DNA of 50,553 bases, from contig CAKZRU010000109.1 in NCBI GenBank assembly GCA_937146725.1, positions 1 through 50,553 of the forward strand. Direction: 5' to 3'. The translations under genes and the position numbers were made by a program. The DNA comes from an uncultured Myxococcales bacterium. GTDB taxonomy: Bacteria; Myxococcota_A; Bradymonadia; UBA7976; VGTA01. Every line of letters starts with the position of its first letter. The stretch's first letter is position 1. The notes under the pieces are model-generated. The model did not search any database, was not told the origin of the DNA, and worked only from the letters and a program-made list of their open reading frames with translations. This document shows, one piece after another, positions 34,496 through 43,216 of the stretch.

Positions 34496-35509
34496 ATGGG
34501 TAAGTCTAATGTTGACGTTTTTCATCTTACCTTCATCACTGTCATCACTTTATTGCTTGGAACAGCTTGTGTTGAGCCGATCTCTGTTGACCCAGAAATG
34601 AATGGTGGAGAAGGCTTAGCTGGCACGGAAAGTATGGATGGCGAGCTCACTGAAACGCTGGTGAGTAGTGTACTGATGCTGAGGGTGCTACCGTTTGATA
34701 CTTCTTTGGGTGCAGAAGTTTTTTGTACAGGGGTAGCGATTCAGCCTAAACTCATCATAACTAGTGCTTCTTGTTTTAGAGCTGGTGTACGCTATGCCGA
34801 AGTCTTAAGTGGATCCGAGATTAACTTTTTTAATAATAATCCCCGATTGGCTGTAGTGACGGAAGTTTATAAGCATCCAGCTTTTAGTCCTAGTTTACCG
34901 GTAAACAACGGAGCTGATTTGGCCATTGTTCATGTTGATCAACAACTCTTAATACCTTTAGTGGAACCCTTTGTAGGTGATTTGAGTAGCACTAGCGCCA
35001 ATCTGCTACGCGTTGGCTATCTGCCCAACGAAGATATTAGCTTTCGTCGTCAAGTTTCTTTTGGACTCAATCCAAACATTGAACAAGACTTGGTATCCTT
35101 TAGTACTGACCCAAGTGATAATGAGCCAGTCTGTTTAGTTTCTGGTGCACCTGTGCTTGCTTTGATCGATAATAAGCCCCAGTTAATCGCAGTTTCTTCC
35201 CGAGGTGATGACAGTTGTACAAATGGAGGAAATGCGAGTTTACTCAGAAGCTCGGTTAACTTTATCAATCAAGCTTCTCGGAAAGAAATTGAATTACCCG
35301 AAGGCGAGCAAGCTCAAGTTCAAGGAGGTCTAAACTGCGCTCAAGCTTTCAAGTGTTATAATGTACCTTCTTGTCTGCTATACTTGACGCCGGAAGCTCA
35401 AGAACAAATTAATGCATTGTTTACTTGTGCTCAAGAACAAGGCTGTCAAAGTACCGATTGCTATGAAACATCCTGCCCAGAACTTTTTAATGAGTGCATT
35501 GGTTTATAA
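34496..35509 (+). CDS. Trypsin-fold lipoprotein lacking the catalytic His
   Basis: A signal peptide ends in LLGTAC (C25), so this is probably an envelope lipoprotein. The next 250 residues follow the chymotrypsin fold: FCTGVAIQPKLIITSASCF (76-94) matches the CGGTLI...TAAHC region, ADLAIVHVD (D141) the DIALLRL Asp, and PVCLVSGAPVL (S216) the GDSGGP Ser. The His of TAAHC is Ser92, so a normal triad is impossible. A Cys-rich tail (CAQAFKCYNVPSCLLY, CAQEQGCQSTDCYETSCPELFNEC) ends the protein, with at least eight Cys likely in disulphides. GAGGGAG precedes the ATG. It may bind rather than cut proteins. Confidence 0.7.
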   Translation: MGKSNVDVFHLTFITVITLLLGTACVEPISVDPEMNGGEGLAGTESMDGELTETLVSSVLMLRVLPFDTSLGAEVFCTGVAIQPKLIITSASCFRAGVRYAEVLSGSEINFFNNNPRLAVVTEVYKHPAFSPSLPVNNGADLAIVHVDQQLLIPLVEPFVGDLSSTSANLLRVGYLPNEDISFRRQVSFGLNPNIEQDLVSFSTDPSDNEPVCLVSGAPVLALIDNKPQLIAVSSRGDDSCTNGGNASLLRSSVNFINQASRKEIELPEGEQAQVQGGLNCAQAFKCYNVPSCLLYLTPEAQEQINALFTCAQEQGCQSTDCYETSCPELFNECIGL

Positions 35510-35604
35510 GTCTTTAACTTTTCGTTATAATTGCTTAAAAACCTAGATGGTTGCTCGATGATTTAGCAAAACCATTACCAATGATCAAAAGCAGAGGTCA
35601 GTGA

Positions 35605-36522
35605 ATGAAAAAAAACGCCTTCAGCCCTTGTCTCAATCGTTATATTAAGCTTTCTTTTGGGCTCTTATTTGGGCTTATCTCGCTTAATATGTTGTTGATC
35701 TCTGTGAGTTTTGCTAATCCCACTCCTTTCCGGATATGCACAGGCAGTAGTACAGGGCATTATTATAGGGTTGGACAGATTATTGCTAAGGCCTTATCCA
35801 AAGAAGTCAAAGTCTCTCTCATTGAAACTAAAGGCTCTTGGGAAAACCTAGGTAGAATTCATAGTGAGCAGCCGCAATGTGATGCGATCATTGCTCAAGA
35901 TGATGCAACTGCTGTTTATCTATTTCAATACCCAGATAAAATTGGCCAAATTGAAAGAGTGATTCCACTTTACAAAGAGTACATTCAATTTTTATGTAAT
36001 CAGGAAGTTAAAACCAATAAACTTAGCGAGTTGGATCCCGATACCCGTATTTTGACTGGCTCTTATGGAACAGGTACTTTTATTACTTGGACCTTAATTA
36101 AGCAGTTAAATTCAGATAAATATGGGGTTTTAAGGGAACTCGAAACCGGCGGAGAAGAAGCACTAAAGCAAATGATCAATCAACGTCGACCTCAATGTTT
36201 GCTCACCGTCAATGCTTTGGCACAGGGGATTATGGTTCGGGCTCACGACGATTTATCCCAAAGCCTTAAGCTTCTTAATTTAGATGATCCTTCTTTCCAA
36301 AAAGCGATCAATCAAGCAGGAGTACCTAGAGTGTTATACCAGCGTACCCATCTCCATAAAAATATTTATCCACTACTTTTAGAAGAGCACTTAGAAACTC
36401 AAACGGTTGAAGCGGTCTTTTTTGTTCATTCAAAATGGATGCAAGCAAACCCAGCATTAGCCGAAAGTCTAAGCAATCAGCTCATCAAGTTACAACGCAA
36501 TATTCAAGGTGCTGTTGACTAA
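35605..36522 (+). CDS. TAXI-family TRAP-type solute-binding protein
   Basis: Periplasmic binding protein with a signal peptide (LISLNMLLISVSFA-NP). The mature start FRICTGSSTGHYYRVGQIIAKAL is the TAXI signature. Later segments NLGRIHSEQPQCDAIIAQDDA and GSYGTGTFITWTLIKQL also fit the family. TAXI proteins normally serve a fused TRAP permease for carboxylates such as glutamate, but no TRAP membrane gene is adjacent. Length 305 is normal. It may supply a transporter encoded elsewhere, or act as a sensor. The neighbouring genes on the same strand are unrelated. Confidence 0.85.
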   Translation: MKKNAFSPCLNRYIKLSFGLLFGLISLNMLLISVSFANPTPFRICTGSSTGHYYRVGQIIAKALSKEVKVSLIETKGSWENLGRIHSEQPQCDAIIAQDDATAVYLFQYPDKIGQIERVIPLYKEYIQFLCNQEVKTNKLSELDPDTRILTGSYGTGTFITWTLIKQLNSDKYGVLRELETGGEEALKQMINQRRPQCLLTVNALAQGIMVRAHDDLSQSLKLLNLDDPSFQKAINQAGVPRVLYQRTHLHKNIYPLLLEEHLETQTVEAVFFVHSKWMQANPALAESLSNQLIKLQRNIQGAVD

Positions 36523-36606
36523 TCTCTTGTGAGATGACTTGATTTTTAGCCGATAAATCCTCATGATCCCCCCCTAAATATTTATTAAGCAAGTTGAGAA
36601 TCAATT

Positions 36607-36861
36607 ATGGAAATCCTTGTAACTGTCGCAGTTTTTGGAACAATGATGTTTATTATGGCTTTGGGTGTTATGTTCACCGGTCGGCCTCTTAAAGGTTCTT
36701 GCGGTGGCGTTGGTAATAACTGCCCATGTGCTGAAGCCGGTACGCCTGGTGCGTGCAAAATTGAAAATGGGGACAGCGAAGAAATCACCAATCAGTCTCA
36801 ACTTGGCCTTATTGATGAAACTGCAGATGGTATTAAGCTGTATGGTCAAAAACAAGACTAA
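36607..36861 (+). CDS. NqrM-like small membrane protein (DUF539)
   Basis: An 84-residue protein with an N-terminal membrane helix (LVTVAVFGTMMFIMALGVMF) followed by TGRPLKGSCGGVGNNCPC, which matches the GR..I.GSCGG core of NqrM, the assembly factor that helps place an Fe centre between NqrD and NqrE. Cysteines C32, C39, C41 and C50 are available for metal binding. The tail after residue 55 is acidic and longer than in classical NqrM. The start is ATG 36607 after TTGAGAATCAATT. With ApbE at 3737 it hints at a Na+-NQR or related complex in this organism, but no nqr gene is seen here. Confidence 0.7.
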   Translation: MEILVTVAVFGTMMFIMALGVMFTGRPLKGSCGGVGNNCPCAEAGTPGACKIENGDSEEITNQSQLGLIDETADGIKLYGQKQD

Positions 36862-36880
36862 TCAGTAAATACCGATCTTT

Positions 36881-37837
36881 ATGATTCCCATACATATTGG
36901 AATAATCGGCTTTGGGCGAGCCGGTCAGGCCCGCTTAAAGGCTTTAAATACTTTTGAAAACATCTCTTTAAGAGTGGCCACACAAAGACCAGAAGCCTTT
37001 GGTATCTTTGCTAAAAAACATGATATAGATACTCACAAAGTTGACCTTACAAATCATTGGCAAACCTTAATATTGGACTCTAAGGTTCAAGCGGTATTCA
37101 TTTGTTCTGAAAACGAACGCCATGCTGAACAAGTTCGTTTTGCTTTAGAGCATGGAAAACATGTTTGTGTTGAGTTTCCTCTTTGTACCCAGCATGCTGA
37201 GGCCCAAGCTCTTTATGCTTTGGCTGCACAGAAACAGCGCATTCTACATATGGAGGCAATTGGAACTTTAACGACAAAGCATCAAGAACTTAAATCATTG
37301 GTCACCGCAAAAAGAATGTCTCATCTTGTTTTCAATTTTACAGGTTCTTTATATCGCTGGCTATTAGATGAAGTTCACAAACAGCATTTTATTGAACTCG
37401 CTTTTGGGCGCTTATATCAATGCGTAGACCTTTTCAAAAATGTGACTGTGCAAAAGGCACGCCTACATAAAAAGTTTTCACAAGTTGAGGGTCGGTCGGC
37501 ATTTGAGTCCTATACGCTACAACTTAGCTTACACGCACAGTTAGAAACTAGTCTGAGTACAGAGATTACCTTAACTGAACATCGGCAGGCTGATGCCAAA
37601 CGCTCTAGCCAAGTTCAAGCATTTTCGCCGAAAGGTTTAATTGAATTAAACTCTAAAAGCCCAACACCGCTATTTTTTAAGGACTGCCAGCATTTCTTAG
37701 CTCTGATTTTGAATCAGCACTCTAGTCAAACGCTTAAGAGTGATTCTCGCTTTATCCAAAACTATGCCTCTCAAGAAACAGTTTTAACCACTTTCAAGCT
37801 GATTGAAGATATCAAACAGGTTCTTGAGTATTCCTAA
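36881..37837 (+). CDS. Gfo/Idh/MocA oxidoreductase similar to biliverdin reductase
   Basis: NAD(P)-dependent oxidoreductase. The Rossmann motif IGIIGFGRAGQARL is at 6-19. The closest pattern I know is animal and cyanobacterial biliverdin reductase: AVFICSENERHAEQVRFAL..GKHVCVEFPLCTQHAEAQALY and a C-terminal FFKDCQHFLALIL...TFKLIEDIKQVLEYS parallel that family. Where common Gfo/Idh/MocA enzymes have a Lys in EKP and biliverdin reductases a Tyr in EYP, this protein has EFP (F99). Length 318 fits. It starts 19 bases after the NqrM-like gene. No heme oxygenase is near, so the substrate may be another tetrapyrrole or something else. Confident in the superfamily, less so in the substrate. Confidence 0.7.
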   Translation: MIPIHIGIIGFGRAGQARLKALNTFENISLRVATQRPEAFGIFAKKHDIDTHKVDLTNHWQTLILDSKVQAVFICSENERHAEQVRFALEHGKHVCVEFPLCTQHAEAQALYALAAQKQRILHMEAIGTLTTKHQELKSLVTAKRMSHLVFNFTGSLYRWLLDEVHKQHFIELAFGRLYQCVDLFKNVTVQKARLHKKFSQVEGRSAFESYTLQLSLHAQLETSLSTEITLTEHRQADAKRSSQVQAFSPKGLIELNSKSPTPLFFKDCQHFLALILNQHSSQTLKSDSRFIQNYASQETVLTTFKLIEDIKQVLEYS

Positions 37838-37855
37838 ACTCTAGTCACCACATGA

Positions 37856-40417
37856 TTAGGCATATTTACGGTCTAGAATACTGATCGCTAAAGGCAATAA
37901 TAAGGGAAGAATAAGCCAAATCAATAGTTGATCATTGAGCCAATACGCTTGAATGTTTAAGGCCTGACACGCAAGACCTAATAATAAAAAGATTGCCAAG
38001 CACACGATTCCCGAAATGATCAAGCCCAAAAGACTCATTTCTAAGTTAAGCCATCGTTTGGCTTGCTTGTTACTCACGCCCAAGTCACAGAGTAATCTCA
38101 AGTTGTTATGTCTGCGTTTACGATCTCGAATCATAACATGAAGTATAAGTAATAAACCTGCTAGGGCACAGCCCCAAGCACTATACTTGAGCATTGCTGT
38201 CAATGATTGGAGAAGCGTTCTTCCTTCCCTTAATATAGGCCTTAAGTCGATCACACTAATATTAGATGCTTTTTGATAAAGAAGTTGGCTGAGTTTTTCC
38301 AAACTTTGGTTCTTTTTAAGCTGTGCAGCACTAATCCATGTGGTAGGCGCACCTGCTAATGGTGCCGGTGGTAGCGAGAAAATAAAGTTTGGCGCAAAAC
38401 TAAGCCAGTTAACCCGACGCTCACTTGTGATTGTAAACTCTAAGATTCGTCCTTGAATATCAAAGCTTAAACGATCTCCTATATTAAGGCCCATCCGTTG
38501 AGCAAAGCGTGTTTCAATACTTAGTGCCCGACTGGCTTTGTTCTGTGCTTCTGCTTGACTCCACCATGTGCCTTTGAGCACTTCTTCGGTTGTACTCAGT
38601 TGAGTTTGGGTAGTGAGATTAAACTCTCGGGTAAGAGAACGCTGTTTTAATCGGTCAGCTGGCGTGTTAACTTGTCCTAAAATCTTGCTCACTTTTTCTC
38701 CATTAATATTGGAGATTCGGGCCCGAATCAAAGGTCTAAGTTCCGGCTTGGGAAGATCTAATTGCTCAAAGCTTTGCTGCACGATCTTTTGTTGATCAGC
38801 TTGAATATCAATGAGAAAAATCTGTGGTGCTTTTTCATCATCAAGCTTTAAGGCATTCATTAAACTGACACTGACTAGCTGTAAGCTTCCCATCAGTGAA
38901 AAACTTAAGCCGATACTTAAGATTGCAAGCCATACCTTGCGCTTATAGCCAAGTAACTGCCTCAGTGCATATGTTAAGCCTGCGGGTCTTGGTAAAGCAT
39001 GGCTAAGTCTAAGCGCTAGTTTGATGACATAGAAAGCGAAAAAAGAAAGGCACATAATCAATATGAGTAACATGATGATAAGCCCAGAAAAAACTAAGCC
39101 CAACCACCAACTCCCTGAGCTGATCTTCAAGTAAATACATATGACAGCAAACAGGCTTAGCGCCAAAATAAGTATTTCTGAATAGTTAACCTTAATCCCT
39201 TCAGAGCGACCTACCCATAAAGCCTGACTATCAAGACGGGCTAAAGCTCGCTGAGTGATATGGTTGACTAATACGCTTAATAATACGGCAAAAGAGATCG
39301 CAATCACAGCTTGACTACTATGAACACTAGTGCTGAGTTCAAAACCAAGTTTTGAGGATAAAATGGGCTTAGCTAAGGTAAAAATACCTTGTGATAGTCC
39401 CCAAGCCACTAAACTACCAAAAAGTGCAATCGCTGTTATAAAAAGGCTATATGCTCTTTGGCTACTGCGAGCGGTGATGCCAAGAGAATGAGCGATGGCA
39501 ATCTGCTTAAGCTGATCATTAATTAATGTCCACACGCCTGAAACAAAAGCCAATAGGCAAAGAATGAGTGATAACAAGGCCACCATGATAAAAAAGAGAC
39601 CAACTCTTTCTAAAAGTATACTGATATTGGCTTGTCCACTATCAAAACTTTGTACTTTAATATGCTCCGGGGCTTCTCGATTCATTTGCTCACCAAGTTG
39701 AGTGATATGCTGAATTGCCTGTGAGTCTTGATGTGCAAATAATAGTTTACGGCGTACCCGACTTCCAAATCGTAGAAGATCAAGCTGGTGAAGAGTTTTT
39801 ATATTCATCATCACTCTTGGAGAAAAAGAAAGTGCACCAGCAAAGCCTGCATCTGGTTCATGTTCGATGACTGCACTGACCTTAAATGAACGCCCTGATA
39901 TATTGATAAAAGGACTCTTTAGCCTTTCCCAAAGACTAGCAGCAATCCATATCTCATTGTCTTTTAACTCCGAACCATTAACCTGTTGGCTATCACCCAA
40001 TGTTTTTTCGTTTAACAATGGCTTAACTGTGAGCTGTCCTCTTAATGGATAGACAGAGTCAATCGCCTTTAAGGTGATTAATTTGGGAATCGCTTGCTGG
40101 TGATCTTCCTTAGCCATTGTTGCTAACTCAAACACTTGACTGACCACGCCATTTTCAGAAAGCTTGACTTGCTGTTTCTTACTCCATTCATCATCGAATG
40201 AACGCCAAGAACTCATCACAATATCAGCACCTAATAAGTCTCTAGCCTTATATTTGATACTAGTTTGAGCGCTTTCTAAAAGACCCGAAATGCTCAACAG
40301 TCCTCCCACGCCTAAAACAATGCTAAGTATAAGCATAAGGTTACGAGTAAAATGCGGTAGAATCAGGCGACGAAGATAAACATATACCTCTTGGTCAAGC
40401 ATCTTATGGGTCAACAT
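37856..40417 (-). CDS. ybbP: YbbP-like ABC transporter permease
   Basis: Large inner-membrane permease with two FtsX-type domains. The N-terminal helix (LMLILSIVLGVGGLLSISGL) is followed by a periplasmic MacB-like domain and helices near residues 270-375. A second set follows near 410-515, then a second periplasmic domain and a last cluster near 735-845. The total of 853 residues agrees with E. coli YbbP (about 800). Its first codons overlap the end of the ATPase gene by 14 bases, so translation is probably coupled. Together with YbbA and TesA it forms a known cluster thought to extrude lipid or lipid-like molecules; direct function unproven. Confidence 0.87.
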   Translation of the reverse strand: MLTHKMLDQEVYVYLRRLILPHFTRNLMLILSIVLGVGGLLSISGLLESAQTSIKYKARDLLGADIVMSSWRSFDDEWSKKQQVKLSENGVVSQVFELATMAKEDHQQAIPKLITLKAIDSVYPLRGQLTVKPLLNEKTLGDSQQVNGSELKDNEIWIAASLWERLKSPFINISGRSFKVSAVIEHEPDAGFAGALSFSPRVMMNIKTLHQLDLLRFGSRVRRKLLFAHQDSQAIQHITQLGEQMNREAPEHIKVQSFDSGQANISILLERVGLFFIMVALLSLILCLLAFVSGVWTLINDQLKQIAIAHSLGITARSSQRAYSLFITAIALFGSLVAWGLSQGIFTLAKPILSSKLGFELSTSVHSSQAVIAISFAVLLSVLVNHITQRALARLDSQALWVGRSEGIKVNYSEILILALSLFAVICIYLKISSGSWWLGLVFSGLIIMLLILIMCLSFFAFYVIKLALRLSHALPRPAGLTYALRQLLGYKRKVWLAILSIGLSFSLMGSLQLVSVSLMNALKLDDEKAPQIFLIDIQADQQKIVQQSFEQLDLPKPELRPLIRARISNINGEKVSKILGQVNTPADRLKQRSLTREFNLTTQTQLSTTEEVLKGTWWSQAEAQNKASRALSIETRFAQRMGLNIGDRLSFDIQGRILEFTITSERRVNWLSFAPNFIFSLPPAPLAGAPTTWISAAQLKKNQSLEKLSQLLYQKASNISVIDLRPILREGRTLLQSLTAMLKYSAWGCALAGLLLILHVMIRDRKRRHNNLRLLCDLGVSNKQAKRWLNLEMSLLGLIISGIVCLAIFLLLGLACQALNIQAYWLNDQLLIWLILPLLLPLAISILDRKYA

Positions 40418-41198
40418 TGACTTGCCCTTGTTGCTGGCGATTGATCAGTTGTTGTTGATATAGCCCCCAATGTTCTTGGGCCTTGTCTGCGAACTGCAGG
40501 TTATGGGTCACATACACAAGACCAACTTGTCGTAAAGCGACTTGAGCTAAAAGAAGTTCTTCAACCTGTTGAGCAGTTTCATAGTCTAAGTTTCCGGTCG
40601 GCTCGTCAGCAATGAGTAATGCAGGTCGTGTAACTAAGGCTCGTGCGATGGCCACTCTTTGTCGTTCGCCTCCGGATAACATTTCGGGCCGATGATTAGC
40701 TCTTGAAGTAAGCTGTAATTGTTCAAGTAGGTCTTGTGCTTGCTCAAAGGCTGTACGACTTGTTTCTCCTAGTAACTCTAATGGAAGAGCCACGTTTTCA
40801 AGGGCGGTAAGATGCGGAAATAAACGAAAATCTTGGAATACAAGTCCTAGATTTTTTAAACGCCAACGAGCTCGCTCATCATCACTGAATAGATCAATTC
40901 GTTGCTCACCCCACCATATTTCTCCTGAATTAGGACGAAGATTACCGGCAATGATTTGTAGTAAGGTACTTTTGCCACAGCCACTCGGTCCACTCAGTGC
41001 CATGCTATATCCCAACTTAATCTCCAAGTTAACCCCCTTAAGGATATGTATATCTTGTTGAGGATTAGCCAGATTATGAAAAGAATGAGAAAGCTCTATA
41101 AGCCTAAGGTTTGCCACAGATTTAGCGACCGGTGTAAAGACTTTTTGAGCAAGCTTGGTGAGCTCCTTTTTATTGGCTTGAGCTGTTAATAGACTCAT
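40404..41198 (-). CDS. ybbA: YbbA/LolD-type ABC transporter ATP-binding protein
   Basis: Walker A SGPSGCGKSTLL, Q-loop LVFQDFRLFPHLTALENVALPL, signature MLSGGERQRVAIARALVTRPALLIADEPTGNLD (Walker B in LLIADEP) and the H-loop YVTHN are all present. The pattern belongs to the MacB/LolD/FtsE branch that pairs with FtsX-type permeases, here the YbbP-like protein encoded next. A 25-residue N-terminal extension precedes the usual start. Downstream of tesA by 79 bases on the same strand. Length 264. Confidence 0.93.
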   Translation of the reverse strand: MSLLTAQANKKELTKLAQKVFTPVAKSVANLRLIELSHSFHNLANPQQDIHILKGVNLEIKLGYSMALSGPSGCGKSTLLQIIAGNLRPNSGEIWWGEQRIDLFSDDERARWRLKNLGLVFQDFRLFPHLTALENVALPLELLGETSRTAFEQAQDLLEQLQLTSRANHRPEMLSGGERQRVAIARALVTRPALLIADEPTGNLDYETAQQVEELLLAQVALRQVGLVYVTHNLQFADKAQEHWGLYQQQLINRQQQGQVNVDP

Positions 41199-41277
41199 AA
41201 GTTTCTTACCCTTTGTGATAGAATGTTGACAAAACCAATACTTAAAGTATGGGAGACTTCCCTATGCCTAAGGTTGC

Positions 41278-42063
41278 TTATGGAGTCACATTAGGGTCAG
41301 GGGAAGCACCTTTTATAAGATAGCCCCTCTTTAAAATGTGATTAAAAAGGCCTTCTGCAATCACTTGATGGCCTTGATGATTGGGATGAATACCATCGCT
41401 TTGATTTAATTCAGATATGCCACCGACCTTATCCAAAAGAAATGGATATAAATCTAACTTTTCACTCAAGGCGATCTCAACATAACTCTCTTTAAACTTT
41501 GTGCTATATTCCTGCCCATAATTAGGGGGCACTTGCATACCCATAAGTGTGATTTGTACGCCTCGTTTTTTGAGTTTCTTAATCATTTTGAGTAGATTCT
41601 CTTTGAGAGAAGAGATCGCCTGTCCTCTCAGACCATCATTGGCCCCAATGCATAAAAATACTCGAGTCGGTTCATCAGCTAGTAGCCAATCAATTCGTCT
41701 AAGTGCACCAGCTGATGTGTCTCCGCTAATTCCCGCATTAATCAATAGCGGGCTTAATTTAGAATGAGGGTCTATCCAATGCTCTTTTTTAATCTTTTGT
41801 TGCATCAAAGCAACATAAGCAGCCTCAAGTTCTAAGCCAAAGCCAGCAGTTAATGAATCACCGACAAAGAGCCATTTAGTGAGCGACTGTTCTTTGTTTA
41901 CTTGGGATAAAGAGTCGGATGAAGAATCGGATAAGGGCTGGGATGAGTCTAGAGCAGTCTTTGGATTCGACCTAGTCTGGCATCCAATGGTGAATACCAG
42001 ACTCAAAACAAGGAGTAAAAAGGTCAATGAGGGTTTGGTTAGGGTATTTTTCCAAGAAACCAT
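41278..42063 (-). CDS. tesA: TesA-like GDSL/SGNH esterase lipoprotein
   Basis: SGNH hydrolase with acyl-thioesterase, lysophospholipase or arylesterase activity. Block I FVGDSLTAG has the catalytic S70, block II INAGISGDTSAGALRRIDWLL contains the Gly, block III FLCIGANDG the Asn (N142), and block V DGIHPN the Asp and His (D223, H226). The N-terminus is a signal peptide ending in FTIGC (C28), suggesting a lipoprotein, unlike the soluble periplasmic E. coli enzyme. The Ser-rich SSQPLSDSSSDSLSQ segment links the anchor and the domain. AAGGA lies before the ATG. It is upstream of ybbA and ybbP on the same strand; in E. coli tesA is divergent from them. Confidence 0.9.
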   Translation of the reverse strand: MVSWKNTLTKPSLTFLLLVLSLVFTIGCQTRSNPKTALDSSQPLSDSSSDSLSQVNKEQSLTKWLFVGDSLTAGFGLELEAAYVALMQQKIKKEHWIDPHSKLSPLLINAGISGDTSAGALRRIDWLLADEPTRVFLCIGANDGLRGQAISSLKENLLKMIKKLKKRGVQITLMGMQVPPNYGQEYSTKFKESYVEIALSEKLDLYPFLLDKVGGISELNQSDGIHPNHQGHQVIAEGLFNHILKRGYLIKGASPDPNVTP

Positions 42064-42342
42064 AAAGCACTGTCCTTAAGTTCATTGCTGTATTCAATGA
42101 GTTTATAATCGTTAAAATATTAAGAAAGACTCTGCCATAAGATCCTTAAAGTAGCGAATCGGTCTCGGTTAGACTCAAATCTTAAGTGGGCGATCGTCAG
42201 CTTGACTCAAACATGTTGTGATCTTAGTTTGAACTCGCTTTGTCGCTGACCTGTGTAATACTCGGCACTGTATATGAGTTGTATCTATCTACAACTTAAT
42301 GGAAACTTAAGATCTTTAATACCCATAAACCCCATAAAACCC

Positions 42343-43110
42343 TTAGGACCACTGCGCCGGATCACCCATATATCGAACTAATACATCTTCAAATTTACCC
42401 ACTAACCAACCCTGTACACCTTGATTATCGACAAATTGGATCATGAGGCGGCCCGAGGCCTTACCGGCCGCTTGGAAGACTCCCTTAGATTTATTATAGG
42501 GCTTCACTTGCCACTGTAATAATTCTAAAGAATATTCGCTTTTAGATTCCCATTCTTTGGTTTTGCCCGGCATTGGGCTTGAGGGAATACGCCACTGCGC
42601 TTGGCTTTCTTCACTATTGCTTTGGTTTTGTAATTGTGAGCTAGGCTCACCCTTTAAAAGGATTTCAACCCGTTGACCTCGGCTGATGAGTTCGGTGGGA
42701 TAAGCCAAGTTTTCTTCGTTTAATACCAGAACCCATCCGGCTTCTCGACGCTCAATCCAAATCCCTTTGGGCGTAAACTCTACTCCATTTCTAAAGCCTG
42801 TAGGCTCGTTAATGCTGTAGCGACGCATTAAGCTAATATCTTGACTAGCAATCCAATCTGGCGCCTTGCTAGGCCCATTGCCTATTTGCTGATATTTACT
42901 TAAGTCTACAGCATTAGGAATGGCAGAAGTATTGGTTGGTACTGCACGAGCAACCGACCTTTGTGGACGAACTTGAGTCTTTTCCTCTTCACATCCAAGA
43001 AAACAAGTACTGAGTAAGCATAAGCCGCCTAGCCCCCATTTACTTAGGCCCCAAATACTTAGTTTCGCTATTTTTCTATTCAGAAGATTATAATGCATTT
43101 TTGAGTTCAT
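42343..43110 (-). CDS. Unknown lipoprotein
   Basis: The N-terminus has a long signal region ending in LLSTCFLGCEEE, so it is probably anchored to the envelope by lipid. The mature part (about 220 residues) is polar, with beta-strand-like stretches (GFRNGVEFTPKGIWIERREAG, QRVEILLKGEP, GRLMIQFVDNQGVQGWLVG) and a Ser/Gln/Asn stretch near residue 160. No family recognised. It lies between tesA and the hydrolase pair on the same strand, with about 280 bases before tesA in which I see nothing. Function not inferable. Confidence 0.7.
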   Translation of the reverse strand: MNSKMHYNLLNRKIAKLSIWGLSKWGLGGLCLLSTCFLGCEEEKTQVRPQRSVARAVPTNTSAIPNAVDLSKYQQIGNGPSKAPDWIASQDISLMRRYSINEPTGFRNGVEFTPKGIWIERREAGWVLVLNEENLAYPTELISRGQRVEILLKGEPSSQLQNQSNSEESQAQWRIPSSPMPGKTKEWESKSEYSLELLQWQVKPYNKSKGVFQAAGKASGRLMIQFVDNQGVQGWLVGKFEDVLVRYMGDPAQWS

Positions 43111-43216
43111 AGTTTACTCTTTAAAGATCAAGTTTTGGCTAAGCGCCCGATTTAAAGTAAATACGTAGTGTGTCAAAGTATAAAGGGCCGATAATTACAG
43201 TCAAGACTTAAGCTCA

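Noticed and set aside
36585..36855. Minus-strand frames opposite the NqrM-like gene
   Set aside because: The plus-strand frame has a membrane helix plus the GSCGG motif; the minus frames are shadows.
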